From: Crossiella sp. SN42 | Lineage (GTDB): Bacteria; Actinomycetota; Actinomycetes; Mycobacteriales; Pseudonocardiaceae | Assembly (NCBI RefSeq): GCF_023897065.1 | Contig: NZ_JAMHIV010000008.1 | Span: 124,001 to 188,000 of the forward strand | Reading direction: 5' to 3' | Length of the DNA: 64,000 nucleotides | In this document: positions 54,801-63,711 of the stretch, one piece after another | Numbering within the stretch: the first letter of the stretch is position 1 | Layout of the letters: the number at the start of each line of letters is the position of its first letter | Notes under the pieces: generated by a model | What the model was told of the DNA's origin: nothing | The model's database searches: none | The model's input: the letters and a program-made list of their open reading frames with translations, nothing else | Position numbers and translations under genes: made by a program

Positions 54801-56036
54801 CTGGACGCGATAGCGGGCGAACTAGACCGGCAACTATCCACTGTGGACTTCGAACGGGACCGGGCCTACCCGGGTGATCCCGGCGGGCGGCAGCCGGTGC
54901 ACACCGTCTACGTGCCTGCCGACCGGGTCCGGCCCGGACTGGCCGCGGCCTGGGGCGCGCAGGCGCGGGCCGCGCTGGCCGAGCACGCCCCGGACGGGGC
55001 CGCGCTGGCCGCGGCCACCGGGGTGGACGGCGCGGCCGGGCTGCGCGGCCGGGTGCTGGCCAAGCTGACCGCGGAGCCGATCGAGGACCTGCGGGTCGAC
55101 CTGGAGGACGGCTTCGGCGCGCCCGGCGAGGCCGAGGAGGACGCGGCGGCCCGCTCGGCCGGCCGGGCGCTGCGCGAGGACCTGGCAGCAGGCACCGCGC
55201 CGCCGTTCTGCGGCGTGCGGCCCAAGGGCCTGGAACCCGCGTTGCGGCGGCGCGGGTTGCGCAGCCTGGCGCTGTTCCTGACCGAGCTGGTCGACGGCGG
55301 GCTGCCGCCGGGGTTCGTGATCACCTTCCCGAAGGTCACCTCGGCCGCGCAGGTCACCTCCGCGGTGTGGCTGTGCGGGCGGCTGGAGCAGGAGCTCGGG
55401 CTGGCCGAGGGCGCGCTGCGGTTCGAGCTCCAGGTGGAGACCACCCAGGCGATCCTGGGCCCGGACGGGCGGGCCACCGTGGCCGAGATGGTGCACGCCA
55501 GCGAGGGCCGGTGCGCCGGGCTGCACTACGGCACCTACGACTACAGCGCGGCCTGCGGGGTCACCGCGGCGCTGCAGAGCACGGCCCACCCGGTGGCCGA
55601 CCACGCCCGGATGGTGATGCTGCTGGCCGCGGCCGGCACCGGGGTGCGGCTGTCCGACGGGTCCACCAACATCCTGCCGGTGGGCGGCAGCGCCGAGGTG
55701 CACGCGGGCTGGCGGCTGCACGCCCGGCTGGTCCGGCGGTCCCTGGACAGCGCCTACTACCAGGGCTGGGACCTGCACCCGCACCAGCTGCCCACCCGGT
55801 TCCTGGCCACCTACGCCTTCTACCGGGAGGCCTTCCCGGCCGCCGCCGCGCGGCTGCGCGCCTACCGGGACCGGATCGCGGGCACCGTGCTGGACGAGCC
55901 GGCCACCGCGCAGGCGCTGGCGATCGGGCTGGTGCGCGGGCTGGACTGCGGGGCGCTGGCGGCCGAGGAGGTCGAGCAGGCGGTGGGCGCCGAGCGGGCC
56001 GAGCTGGAGGTGCTGGCGCGGCGGCGGATCGGCTGA
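54795..56036 (+). CDS. DUF6986-type protein, HpcH/HpaI aldolase-like
   Basis: This encodes a 413-aa protein of the citrate-lyase-beta/HpcH-HpaI TIM-barrel superfamily. Metal and substrate-binding elements are suggested by LRVDLEDGFG and FELQVETTQAI. Late Tyr-rich stretches (GLHYGTYDYSAACGVTAAL) are family-like. AGGAGAG 6 nt upstream decides for GTG 54795. It follows aceB by 11 bp, a pairing common in actinobacteria, so it probably makes or uses glyoxylate or a related acid. The reaction is not established. Confidence 0.75.
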   Translation: MDLDAIAGELDRQLSTVDFERDRAYPGDPGGRQPVHTVYVPADRVRPGLAAAWGAQARAALAEHAPDGAALAAATGVDGAAGLRGRVLAKLTAEPIEDLRVDLEDGFGAPGEAEEDAAARSAGRALREDLAAGTAPPFCGVRPKGLEPALRRRGLRSLALFLTELVDGGLPPGFVITFPKVTSAAQVTSAVWLCGRLEQELGLAEGALRFELQVETTQAILGPDGRATVAEMVHASEGRCAGLHYGTYDYSAACGVTAALQSTAHPVADHARMVMLLAAAGTGVRLSDGSTNILPVGGSAEVHAGWRLHARLVRRSLDSAYYQGWDLHPHQLPTRFLATYAFYREAFPAAAARLRAYRDRIAGTVLDEPATAQALAIGLVRGLDCGALAAEEVEQAVGAERAELEVLARRRIG

Positions 56037-56068
56037 GGCGCTCCTGGGCTGCCCGGCGGATCCTTGTG

Positions 56069-56084
56069 ACACCATTGACGGTGT
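56069..56084. promoter_or_regulatory. inverted repeat before alr
   Basis: ACACC-N6-GGTGT ends 1 bp before ATG 56086 and could be an operator or a small hairpin affecting initiation. A single occurrence, so the support is weak. Confidence 0.2.
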
Positions 56085-56085
56085 T

Positions 56086-57228
56086 ATGGCTGACCAGACG
56101 CGCTCCGCCCGCGCCGAGACCGTGATCGACACGGCGGCGCTGCGGCACAACTACGCCCACCTCGCCGGGCTGGCCGCCGCCTCCGGCGCCGCGACCATGG
56201 CCGTGGTCAAGGCCGACGGCTACGGCCACGGCGCGGTCGAGGTGGCCAAGGCCGCGCTGACCGCCGGGGTCACCTGGATCGGCGTGGCCGCGCCGGAGGA
56301 GGCGCTGGAACTGCGCGCCGCCGGGATCACCGCACCCGTGCTGTGCTGGCTGTACCCGGTGGAGCAGGACTTCAGCGCGGCCATCGCGGCCGAGGTCGAC
56401 CTGTCGGTGTCCTCGAAGGCCGAGCTGGCCGGGGTGCTGGCGGGAGTGGCCGCCACCGGGCGGTCCGCGCGGATCCACATCAAGGTGGACACCGGCCTGT
56501 CCCGCAACGGGGCCGAGCCGGGCAGCTGGCAGGGCCTGTTCGAGGCGGCGGCCAAGGCGGCGGCCGACGGCGCGGTCGAGGTGGTCGGCCTGTGGTCGCA
56601 CCTGGCCAGCGCGGACGAGCCGGACAGCCCGGCCACCGACCAGCAGGCCGAGGTCTTCGCGCAGGCCTACCGGACCGCGGTCGAGCTGGGCCTGCGCCCG
56701 CTGCGGCACCTGGCCAACTCCGCGGCCACCCTGCTGCGCCCCGACCTGCACTTCGACCTGGTCCGGGTGGGCATCGCGGGCTACGGCCTGAACCCGGTGC
56801 CCGGCCACGGCGGCGACGAGCTGCGCCCGGCGATGACCTTCCGCTCCAGCGTGAGCAGGGTGAAGCGGGTGCCCGCCGGGACCGGCGTGTCCTACGGCCT
56901 GACCTGGACCGCGCCCGCGGAGACCAGCCTGGCCCTGGTGCCGGTGGGCTACGCCGATGGCGTGCCCAGGGCACTCTCCGGCCGGATGGAGGTCTTCCTG
57001 GGCGGGCGGCGGCTGCCGGTGGTCGGCCGGATCTGCATGGACCAGATCGTGGTGGACTGCGGCGACGCCGAGGTGGCCGAAGGGGACGAGGTCATCCTGT
57101 TCGGGCCAGGCGAGCGCGGCGAACCCACCGCGCAGGAGTGGGCGGACAAGATCGGCACCATCCACTACGAGATCGTCACCGGCATGTACCGGCCGCGGGT
57201 GCGGCGCAGCTACCGGGGCCACGGATGA
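56086..57228 (+). CDS. alr: alanine racemase
   Basis: This encodes a 380-aa PLP enzyme that makes D-alanine for peptidoglycan. The PLP lysine is Lys42 (AVVKADGYGHGAV). The catalytic Tyr lies in GVSYGLTW, and GRICMDQIVVD is conserved. The protein has the usual TIM barrel plus beta domain length. The ATG is at 56086, 49 bp after the previous gene. The 3' end overlaps the next ATG (ATGA). Confidence 0.97.
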   Translation: MADQTRSARAETVIDTAALRHNYAHLAGLAAASGAATMAVVKADGYGHGAVEVAKAALTAGVTWIGVAAPEEALELRAAGITAPVLCWLYPVEQDFSAAIAAEVDLSVSSKAELAGVLAGVAATGRSARIHIKVDTGLSRNGAEPGSWQGLFEAAAKAAADGAVEVVGLWSHLASADEPDSPATDQQAEVFAQAYRTAVELGLRPLRHLANSAATLLRPDLHFDLVRVGIAGYGLNPVPGHGGDELRPAMTFRSSVSRVKRVPAGTGVSYGLTWTAPAETSLALVPVGYADGVPRALSGRMEVFLGGRRLPVVGRICMDQIVVDCGDAEVAEGDEVILFGPGERGEPTAQEWADKIGTIHYEIVTGMYRPRVRRSYRGHG

Positions 57229-58331
57229 ACCGGATCTGGCGCGCCGTCGGCATCGCGGGCGGCGTGCTCGGCGCGGCCGTCGGCGCGGGCGCGGTCGGCG
57301 CGGCCACCCAGACCCGCCGGATCAAGGCCCAGCGCGCGGGTGGCGCCGAGGACGACCCGTTCACCGACGAGCACCTGGGCGAGCTGCGCCCCGACCGGCA
57401 GTCCACCGTGGCCGCCGACGACGGCACGCCGCTGGCCTGCGAGGAGGTCGACCCGGCCGACGGCGGCAAGGCCGAGCTGACCGTGGTGCTGGTGCACGGC
57501 TACACCCTGGACCGCCGCTGCTGGCACTTCCAGCGCCGGGACCTGCCCGAGCTGGTCGACCCGAGGGTCCGGCTGGTGCTCTACGACCAGCGCTCGCACG
57601 GCCGCTCCGGCCGCGCCGGCAAGGACACCGCCACCATCGAGCAGCTGGGCCGGGACCTGGACGCGGTGCTGCGCGCGCTGGCCCCGGACGGGCCGCTGGT
57701 GCTCGTCGGTCACTCCATGGGCGGCATGACGATCATGGCGCTGGCCGAGCAGCAGCCCGAGCTGTTCGTGGACCGGGTGCGCGGGGTCGCGCTGATCGGC
57801 ACCGCGGCGGGCAAGGTGGGCAGCTCCGGGCTGCCCCGGCCGCTGCTGTCCCGGTACAACCCGGTGACCCTGGGCGTGGGCAAGGTGGCGGGCACGCTGC
57901 CCGGCGTGGTCGAGTGGGTGCGCAAGGTGGGCGGCGAGATCACCTGGAGCGTGGTGCGGCGGCTGGCCTTCGGCGACCGCGAGGTGAGCCCCTCGCTGGT
58001 GGACCTGATGGACCGGATGATCGACGACACCCCGGTCGAGGTGATGACCGACTTCCTGTCCACCCTGGAGACGCACAACCGGTACGCCGCGCTGGCCGGC
58101 CTGCGGCACTGCACGGTGCTGGTGCTGGGCGGCGACGCGGACCGGCTGACCCCGTACTCGCACTCCGAGGCCATCGCGGCCGAGCTGCCGGACGCCGAGC
58201 TGGTGCGCGCCACCGGGGCCGGGCACATGGTGATGCTGGAGCAGGCCGGGCTGGTGACCGGGAAACTGACCGAACTCATCCGGCGCTGTGCCAGCCCCGG
58301 GAGCGGAAAGCGTTGGTGGCGAAAGGCATGA
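57225..58331 (+). CDS. alpha/beta-hydrolase between alr and tsaE
   Basis: This encodes a 368-aa hydrolase. The N-terminal ~25 residues are hydrophobic (AVGIAGGVLGAAVGAGAVGA) and may anchor it. The fold shows VLVHGYTLDRRCW, the nucleophile elbow VGHSMGGMTIM, the acid GGDADRLT and the His in GAGHMVML. A gene of this type between alr and tsaE is widespread in actinobacteria, but its substrate is unknown. ATG overlaps the alr stop, and the end overlaps tsaE. Confidence 0.88.
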   Translation: MNRIWRAVGIAGGVLGAAVGAGAVGAATQTRRIKAQRAGGAEDDPFTDEHLGELRPDRQSTVAADDGTPLACEEVDPADGGKAELTVVLVHGYTLDRRCWHFQRRDLPELVDPRVRLVLYDQRSHGRSGRAGKDTATIEQLGRDLDAVLRALAPDGPLVLVGHSMGGMTIMALAEQQPELFVDRVRGVALIGTAAGKVGSSGLPRPLLSRYNPVTLGVGKVAGTLPGVVEWVRKVGGEITWSVVRRLAFGDREVSPSLVDLMDRMIDDTPVEVMTDFLSTLETHNRYAALAGLRHCTVLVLGGDADRLTPYSHSEAIAAELPDAELVRATGAGHMVMLEQAGLVTGKLTELIRRCASPGSGKRWWRKA

Positions 58332-58801
58332 CCACTGTGGACAGTGCACTGTGGACGATCGAACTGCCGGAGGTGGCCGACACCGAGGCCTTCGGCGCCC
58401 GGCTCGGCGCGCTGCTGGCCGCCGGTGACCTGGTGCTGCTCGCCGGGCCGCTCGGCGCCGGGAAGACCGCGCTGACCAGGGGGATCGCCGCCGGACTTGG
58501 CGTGCGCGGGCAGGTCAGCTCGCCCACCTTCGTCATCGCCAGGGCGCACAAGCCCGGCGAGCGCGGCATCCCGCTGGTGCACGTGGACGCCTACCGGCTC
58601 AGCGGCTTCGACGAGCTGGAGGACCTGGACCTGGAGACCGACCTGACCACCTCGGCGGTCGTGGTCGAGTGGGGCGAGGGCGTGGCCGAGGGGCTGGCCG
58701 AGGAACACCTGCTGATCCGGCTGGAGCGCCGGGAGGACGAGGTGCGGGTGGCCATGGTGTCGGGCACGCCCCGGCTGCTGGCCGGGCTGCGCGAAGGCTG
58801 A
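58328..58801 (+). CDS. tsaE: tRNA t6A biosynthesis ATPase TsaE
   Basis: This encodes a 157-aa P-loop ATPase needed with TsaB and TsaD to make threonylcarbamoyl-adenosine at position 37 of ANN-decoding tRNAs. Walker A is GPLGAGKTALTRG. SSPTFVIARAH and HVDAYRLSGFDELEDL are signature motifs. The start is ATG 58328, overlapping the hydrolase stop; GTG 58316 is possible. tsaB would normally follow, but an opposite-strand peptidase gene intervenes. Confidence 0.95.
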   Translation: MTTVDSALWTIELPEVADTEAFGARLGALLAAGDLVLLAGPLGAGKTALTRGIAAGLGVRGQVSSPTFVIARAHKPGERGIPLVHVDAYRLSGFDELEDLDLETDLTTSAVVVEWGEGVAEGLAEEHLLIRLERREDEVRVAMVSGTPRLLAGLREG

Positions 58802-58809
58802 CCGCGGCC

Positions 58810-58842
58810 GGGTTCCGGCGAGGCTCAGCCCCGCCGGAACCC
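58810..58842. terminator. bidirectional terminator between tsaE and the M14 peptidase
   Basis: GGGTTCCGGCG (58810-58820) pairs perfectly over 11 bp with CGCCGGAACCC (58832-58842) around an 11-nt loop. It lies between convergent stops at 58801 and 58850. Confidence 0.75.
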
Positions 58843-58849
58843 GTGCCAC

Positions 58850-61414
58850 TCAGCGGGTCGCGGACCAGTAGATGGCGTTCGCGACCTGGCTGTACAGCCC
58901 CTTCGGGTGCGCCCGGAACATCGGCTCGGTGCCGAAGAGCACCACCCGCGCGCCGGACTCGTCCGTGCCCGAGACCACCGCGGCCTGGCCACCTGCCGCC
59001 TTCGGGCCGCCGGAACCGTCCTCATTGGACGTCCAGTGCCCGGAGGCGAGCGGGTTCCCGTTGCCGTAGCGCTGTTCCACGGTCACCCCGGCGCCGATCT
59101 CGGTGAACCACTGCGGCGAGTAGACGAAGGAGTTCGGCAGCGCCTCCGCGCCCACCACCCCGGCCGCGTTGTTGGTCACCGTGACCACGCCGTTGGCATC
59201 GCCCTTGCCCTGCACCGGCTTCACCGGCAGCAGCCCGGCCTGGGTGTTGAACGCGCTGCCGGTGGCGCCGCGGGTGACCACGCCACCGCGGGCCAGGAAC
59301 GCCTGCAACGCGGTCTTCGCGGCCGGGTTGAGGCCGGTGAAGGACAGGCCGGAGGAGGCGAAGAGCACGTCCACCCGGCTGAGGTCAAAACCGTTGTTGA
59401 GCACCGTGGTGGACACCGGCCGCACGTCGAAGCCCATGTCCCGCAACGCGAACAGCTCGTCAGGGCCGACCGCGGCCGCGATGGTGAGCCTGCGCAGCGG
59501 GCTGCCCGGCTCGCCGGTGGCGGCCAGGCCGAAGCGCACGCCGTAGCGGTCGGCGACCTGGATGGCGTCCACCCGGGCCGAGGCGGGCACGACGATCGAG
59601 CCGTCCGCGCGGCGGCGCAGCTCGATGCCCCGGCCGAGCAGGTCGTTGACCGCGCTGGCGTCCTTGCCGTCGCGCACGGTCAGCGTGAGGTCCTTGCCCG
59701 GCGCGGCGTCCACGCCACCGGTCGGCGACGCCGCGGTCACCGGCTTGCCCTGCACCCGCAGGTCGCCGGAGACGGCCACGTCCACCGAGGCGCCCCAGAG
59801 CAGGCGGTGGCTCCAGCCGGAGATGTCGTACATCAGCGGCGCCCGCTCGGAGACGTCCCCGCCCTGCTCCAGCATCACGTTGGCCAGCGCCCGCTTCGGC
59901 TGGTGCATGTCCACCACGTACGAGCCCGCCGGGTAGGTCCGGCCGTTGAGCGAGAACGCCCGCTCCGCCCTGGTCACCCGCACGTCGTGCGCGACCAGGT
60001 GGTCCACCAGCCGGGCCGCGGCCGCGCCGGAGCGCTGGGTGGCACCGGCCGGGATGACGTAGGCGCGCGGGAACTTGGTGCTGTAGCGGTCTTCCGGGCC
60101 GAAGCCGGGCACGAAGCCGTCCGGGATGGGCCGCAGCGCCTCACCGGCCGCGCCGCGGCGGAAGACCTCGATCTGGTTGGAGATCATGTCCGCGCGGTTG
60201 GCCGAGACGTAGTCCAGGGTGCTGCGGATGGTCGACTCCACCACGTCGGTGTTGACCGCGGCCCGCCTGCGCAGCTCGCTCACCGGCAGGCTCTGGTACG
60301 CGCCCCGGTTGACCTGCAACGGAACCTCGATGGTGTAAGCCACCGCGCCGTGGAACATGGCGTACTGCGCGGTGAACACCGGCGCCCAGCCGTCCCACTC
60401 GCCGACCGGGTAGTCCCGGAACGGGATCTGCACGTCCTGCGCCTCGGCGTGGCCGAGCGCCTTGACGCCCTGCTCCATCTTCAGGCCGTTGGCGTAGCCG
60501 TGCTTGATGTAGAGGTCGAAGTCGTAGTTCTGGCCGTGCGGCGGGCCGGTCGGCTCGATCAGGGTGCCGCCGACGTAGCCGTGCTCGTCCAGCATGGCCA
60601 CCGGCTGGGTGCGGATCGCCAGGTCCCGCATCACCCGGCCCTCCGGCTGGGAGGAGGTGACGAAGTCGCGGTTGAGGTCGAAGTTGTTCGCGTTCGCCCT
60701 GACCCCGCTCACCCGGCCGTCCGGGTTGGCCGAGACGTTGAAGTACACCCGGTGCTGCCGCAGCAGCTCCAGCGCCTTGCGGTCGCTGGTGGTGGCCAGG
60801 TAGTCGATCATGCGCAGCGCGCCGTCGGTGCCCTCGTACTCGTCACCGTGAATATTCGCGTTGATCCACACCGGCGCTTTGTACTCCCGGCGCAGCCGGT
60901 TGTCCTTGGCCGCCGAGCGCGGGTCGTCCTCGATCTCCGCGCGCCAGGCGTCCTGCTGCCTGGTCTCCTGCGGGCGCTCCGGCGCGGTCAGGGTGACCAG
61001 GTACAGGTCCCGCCCGAGACCCGACTGGCCGACCACCTCCACCGACACCCGGTCGCTGCGCTGCTGGATCTCGTTCAGCTTGGGCGCGATCGAGTGGTAC
61101 GGGGCGAGACCGAGCTTGATCGAGGAGTCGCTGGGCTCCTCCGGGAACACCCGCAGCTGGGTCTGCCTGGGATAACCATCCTTCTTGGTGACCTTGTTCG
61201 CCCCGTGGGCGCGCAGGCCGCTGCGCCCGGTCGGGGTGTCGGTGGCCGCGATCTCGTTGCGGTCGGGGCCGTTGGCCGGGTCCTCGCCCTTGGTCACCCG
61301 CTCCGGCTGCGCGGGGGCGGCACTGGCCACCGGCGTCCCCAGCAGCGCGGTGCCCGCGGTGAGCACCGCGGCGGCCACCACCGTCAGGCGGTGTCTTCTA
61401 CGGCGTGTCAGCAC
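58850..61414 (-). CDS. secreted M14-family zinc carboxypeptidase
   Basis: This encodes an 854-aa exported enzyme. The signal peptide is residues 1-~33 (ending ASAAPA). The peptidase_M14 domain has zinc ligands H189 and E192 (ANIHGDEYEG), probably His278 (AMLDEHGYVG), the NPDGR and FDLNRDF substrate motifs, and the catalytic Glu363 (VAYTIEVPLQ). The C-terminal ~450 residues are a separate domain with a ThuA/amidotransferase-like stretch. GGAGG lies 7 nt before GTG 61414. It probably degrades peptides outside the cell. It interrupts the usual tsaE-tsaB order. Confidence 0.9.
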   Translation of the reverse strand: MLTRRRRHRLTVVAAAVLTAGTALLGTPVASAAPAQPERVTKGEDPANGPDRNEIAATDTPTGRSGLRAHGANKVTKKDGYPRQTQLRVFPEEPSDSSIKLGLAPYHSIAPKLNEIQQRSDRVSVEVVGQSGLGRDLYLVTLTAPERPQETRQQDAWRAEIEDDPRSAAKDNRLRREYKAPVWINANIHGDEYEGTDGALRMIDYLATTSDRKALELLRQHRVYFNVSANPDGRVSGVRANANNFDLNRDFVTSSQPEGRVMRDLAIRTQPVAMLDEHGYVGGTLIEPTGPPHGQNYDFDLYIKHGYANGLKMEQGVKALGHAEAQDVQIPFRDYPVGEWDGWAPVFTAQYAMFHGAVAYTIEVPLQVNRGAYQSLPVSELRRRAAVNTDVVESTIRSTLDYVSANRADMISNQIEVFRRGAAGEALRPIPDGFVPGFGPEDRYSTKFPRAYVIPAGATQRSGAAAARLVDHLVAHDVRVTRAERAFSLNGRTYPAGSYVVDMHQPKRALANVMLEQGGDVSERAPLMYDISGWSHRLLWGASVDVAVSGDLRVQGKPVTAASPTGGVDAAPGKDLTLTVRDGKDASAVNDLLGRGIELRRRADGSIVVPASARVDAIQVADRYGVRFGLAATGEPGSPLRRLTIAAAVGPDELFALRDMGFDVRPVSTTVLNNGFDLSRVDVLFASSGLSFTGLNPAAKTALQAFLARGGVVTRGATGSAFNTQAGLLPVKPVQGKGDANGVVTVTNNAAGVVGAEALPNSFVYSPQWFTEIGAGVTVEQRYGNGNPLASGHWTSNEDGSGGPKAAGGQAAVVSGTDESGARVVLFGTEPMFRAHPKGLYSQVANAIYWSATR

Positions 61415-61510
61415 GTGCTTGCCTCCCCAGATCCGGATGTCGGGTCGTGCTTAGTCGCTGGCCGATCACCTGGTCAAGAGGTCGAACGGCCCTGCGTGCC
61501 CGGGGTCTCG

Positions 61511-61516
61511 TAGGCT
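61511..61516 (+). promoter_or_regulatory. candidate -10 for a leaderless tsaB mRNA
   Basis: TAGGCT ends 7 nt before GTG 61524, and there is no ribosome-binding site in between. The spacing fits a transcript starting at the start codon. The 109-bp gap to the divergent M14 gene holds nothing else. Confidence 0.4.
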
Positions 61517-61523
61517 TGTCCGC

Positions 61524-62207
61524 GTGCTCGTGCTCGCCCTGGACACCGCCACCCCCGCCATCACCGCGGGGATCGTCGCGCTGGCGGACTCCGGTCCGCG
61601 GCTGCTCGCCGAGCGGGTGACCCTCGACCCGAGAGCGGCCGGTGAGCTGCTCACCCCGCAGGTGCACCAGGTCGCGGAGGCGGCCGGGATCGCGCTGGCC
61701 GAGCTGGCCGCGATCGTCACCGGCGCCGGTCCTGGCCCGTTCACCAGCCTGCGCGCGGGCATGGTCACCGCGGCCGCGTTCGGGCACGCCTTGGACAAGC
61801 CGGTGCACCCGGTCTCCACCCTGGACGCGATCGCCGCCGGTACCAGCCACGACGCGGGTCTGCTCGTGGTCACCGACGCCCGCCGCCGCGAGGTGTACTG
61901 GTCGGCCTACGACGCGGCCGGGCGCAACGTCACCGGCCCCCGGGTGGACCGCCCGGACGCGGTGGCCGAGCTGCTCACCGGCGAGCTCGCCGGGCTGGGC
62001 ATCACCCAGGTCGCCGGGCACGTGGCCGCCCAGCACGCCGAGCTGTTCGGCCTGGCCGTGCTGGACGCGGCGTACCCGACCCCGGTGGGCCTGGTGCGCG
62101 CCGCGGAATCCGCGCTCGGCGGCGAGCCCGCGCCGCTCACCCCGCTCTACCTGCGCCGCCCGGACGCGGTGGAACCCGCGGGCCGCAAGCGGGTGAGCCC
62201 GGCATGA
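61524..62207 (+). CDS. tsaB: tRNA t6A biosynthesis protein TsaB
   Basis: This encodes a 227-aa ASKHA-fold protein, the non-catalytic partner of TsaD. LALDTATPAITAGIV at the N-terminus and VTGAGPGPFTSLRAGMVTA are signature motifs; LLVVTDARRREVYW is also typical. GTG 61524 is probably leaderless. Its 3' end overlaps rimI by 4 bp, giving the tsaB-rimI-tsaD unit. Confidence 0.96.
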   Translation: MLVLALDTATPAITAGIVALADSGPRLLAERVTLDPRAAGELLTPQVHQVAEAAGIALAELAAIVTGAGPGPFTSLRAGMVTAAAFGHALDKPVHPVSTLDAIAAGTSHDAGLLVVTDARRREVYWSAYDAAGRNVTGPRVDRPDAVAELLTGELAGLGITQVAGHVAAQHAELFGLAVLDAAYPTPVGLVRAAESALGGEPAPLTPLYLRRPDAVEPAGRKRVSPA

Positions 62208-62677
62208 CCGTCCACATCGGACCGTTGCGCCGCGAGGACCTCAAGCGCTGCGCGGAGCTGGAGGCGGAGCTCTTCGCCGGGGACGACCCCTGGTCCGAGC
62301 CCGCCTTCGCCGCCGAGATCGACGCCGGGCACCACTACGTCGGCGCCTACGCCGAGGGTGAGCTGATCGGCTACGCCGGGATCGCGCTGCTGGTCGGCCC
62401 GCCGCAGGCCGAGGCCGAGGTGCACACCATCGCGGTGCACCCGGACTGGCAGGGCAACGGCATCGGCAAGGCGCTGCTGCTGGACCTGCTGGCGCACGTG
62501 GGTCAGGTCAACGCCACCGTGTTCCTGGAAGTGCGCACCGACAACGAACCGGCCATCGCGCTCTACGAACGGCAGGGCTTCGAGAAGCTCGGCGTGCGCA
62601 AGCGCTACTACCAGCCCTCCGGCGCGGACGCCTTCACCATGCGCCGGGTGCCCACCGCGGAAAGCAGAACAGCATGA
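62204..62677 (+). CDS. rimI: ribosomal-protein-alanine N-acetyltransferase RimI
   Basis: This encodes a 157-aa GNAT enzyme. The acetyl-CoA loop is [14 protein letters not shown] (Q-x-x-G-x-G). The C-terminal half has [20 protein letters not shown], typical of RimI. It acetylates the N-terminus of S18 in Escherichia coli, while in actinobacteria the target may be broader. It overlaps tsaB and tsaD by 4 bp each and is therefore part of the t6A operon. Confidence 0.94.
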   Translation: MTVHIGPLRREDLKRCAELEAELFAGDDPWSEPAFAAEIDAGHHYVGAYAEGELIGYAGIALLVGPPQAEAEVHTIAVHPDWQGNGIGKALLLDLLAHVGQVNATVFLEVRTDNEPAIALYERQGFEKLGVRKRYYQPSGADAFTMRRVPTAESRTA

Positions 62678-63711
62678 TCGTCCTCGGCATCGAGACCTCC
62701 TGCGACGAGACCGGCGTCGGCATCGTCCGCCGCGGTCCGGACGGCCACCTGGAGCTGCTGGCCGACGAGGTCGCCTCCAGCGTCGAGGAGCACGCCCGCT
62801 TCGGCGGCGTGGTGCCCGAGATCGCCAGCCGGGCACACCTGCAGGCCATGGTGCCCACCATGCGCAGGGCGCTGGACGCGGCGAAGCTGTCACTGTCCGA
62901 TGTGGACGCCGTCGCGGTCACCGCGGGGCCGGGGCTGGCGGGCGCGCTGCTGGTCGGGGTGTCGGCGGCCAAGGCCTACGCCAGCGCGGCGGGCAAGCCG
63001 CTCTACGGGGTCAACCACCTGGCCGGGCACGTGGCCGCGGACACCCTGGAGCACGGCCCGCTGCCCAGTCGCTGCCTGGCGCTGCTGGTCTCCGGCGGGC
63101 ACAGTCAGCTGCTGCTGGTGGACGACCTGGTCAGCAAGATCACCGAGATCGGCGCCACCATCGACGACGCCGCGGGCGAGGCCTACGACAAGGTGGCCAG
63201 GGTGCTCGACCTGCCCTACCCCGGCGGCCCGCCCATCGACAAGCTGGCCAGGCAGGGCAACCCGAAGGCCATCGACTTCCCGCGTGGCCTGACCGGCCCG
63301 AGGGACGCGCGGCACATGTTCTCCTTCTCCGGCCTCAAGACCGCGGTGGCCCGCTGGGTCGAGCAGCGGGAGCGCGCGGGCGAGCCGATCCCGGTGGCCG
63401 ATGTCGCGGCCAGCTTCCAGGAGGCGGTCGCGGACGTGCTCACCATGAAGGCGGTGCGCGCGGCCACCGAGCTGGGCGTGGGCACGCTGGTGATCTCCGG
63501 CGGGGTGGCGGCCAACTCGCGGCTCAAGGAGCTGGCGGCCGAGCGCTGCGCGGCGGCCGGGATCGAGCTGCGGGTGCCCAGGCCGAGGCTGTGCACCGAC
63601 AACGGCGCGATGATCGCCGCGCTGGGCGCGCACGTGGTGGCCGCGGGCGCGGACCCCTCGCCGCTGACGCTGTCCGCGGACCCCTCGCTACCGCTGGTCT
63701 ACGGCGGCTGA
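62674..63711 (+). CDS. tsaD: tRNA N6-threonylcarbamoyladenosine transferase TsaD
   Basis: This encodes a 345-aa catalytic subunit that transfers the threonylcarbamoyl group to A37 of tRNA. Metal-binding histidines lie in [38 protein letters not shown] and the C-terminal [13 protein letters not shown] are signature motifs. ATG 62674 overlaps the rimI stop. The last 24 bp overlap the end of the convergent gene on the minus strand. Confidence 0.97.
   Translation: MIVLGIETSCDETGVGIVRRGPDGHLELLADEVASSVEEHARFGGVVPEIASRAHLQAMVPTMRRALDAAKLSLSDVDAVAVTAGPGLAGALLVGVSAAKAYASAAGKPLYGVNHLAGHVAADTLEHGPLPSRCLALLVSGGHSQLLLVDDLVSKITEIGATIDDAAGEAYDKVARVLDLPYPGGPPIDKLARQGNPKAIDFPRGLTGPRDARHMFSFSGLKTAVARWVEQRERAGEPIPVADVAASFQEAVADVLTMKAVRAATELGVGTLVISGGVAANSRLKELAAERCAAAGIELRVPRPRLCTDNGAMIAALGAHVVAAGADPSPLTLSADPSLPLVYGG

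Noticed and set aside
58907-61513. An 868-codon plus-strand open frame across the M14 peptidase
   Set aside because: No recognisable domain, repetitive Arg/Gly/His/Val sequence, and the minus strand encodes a complete M14 enzyme with signal peptide and zinc site.
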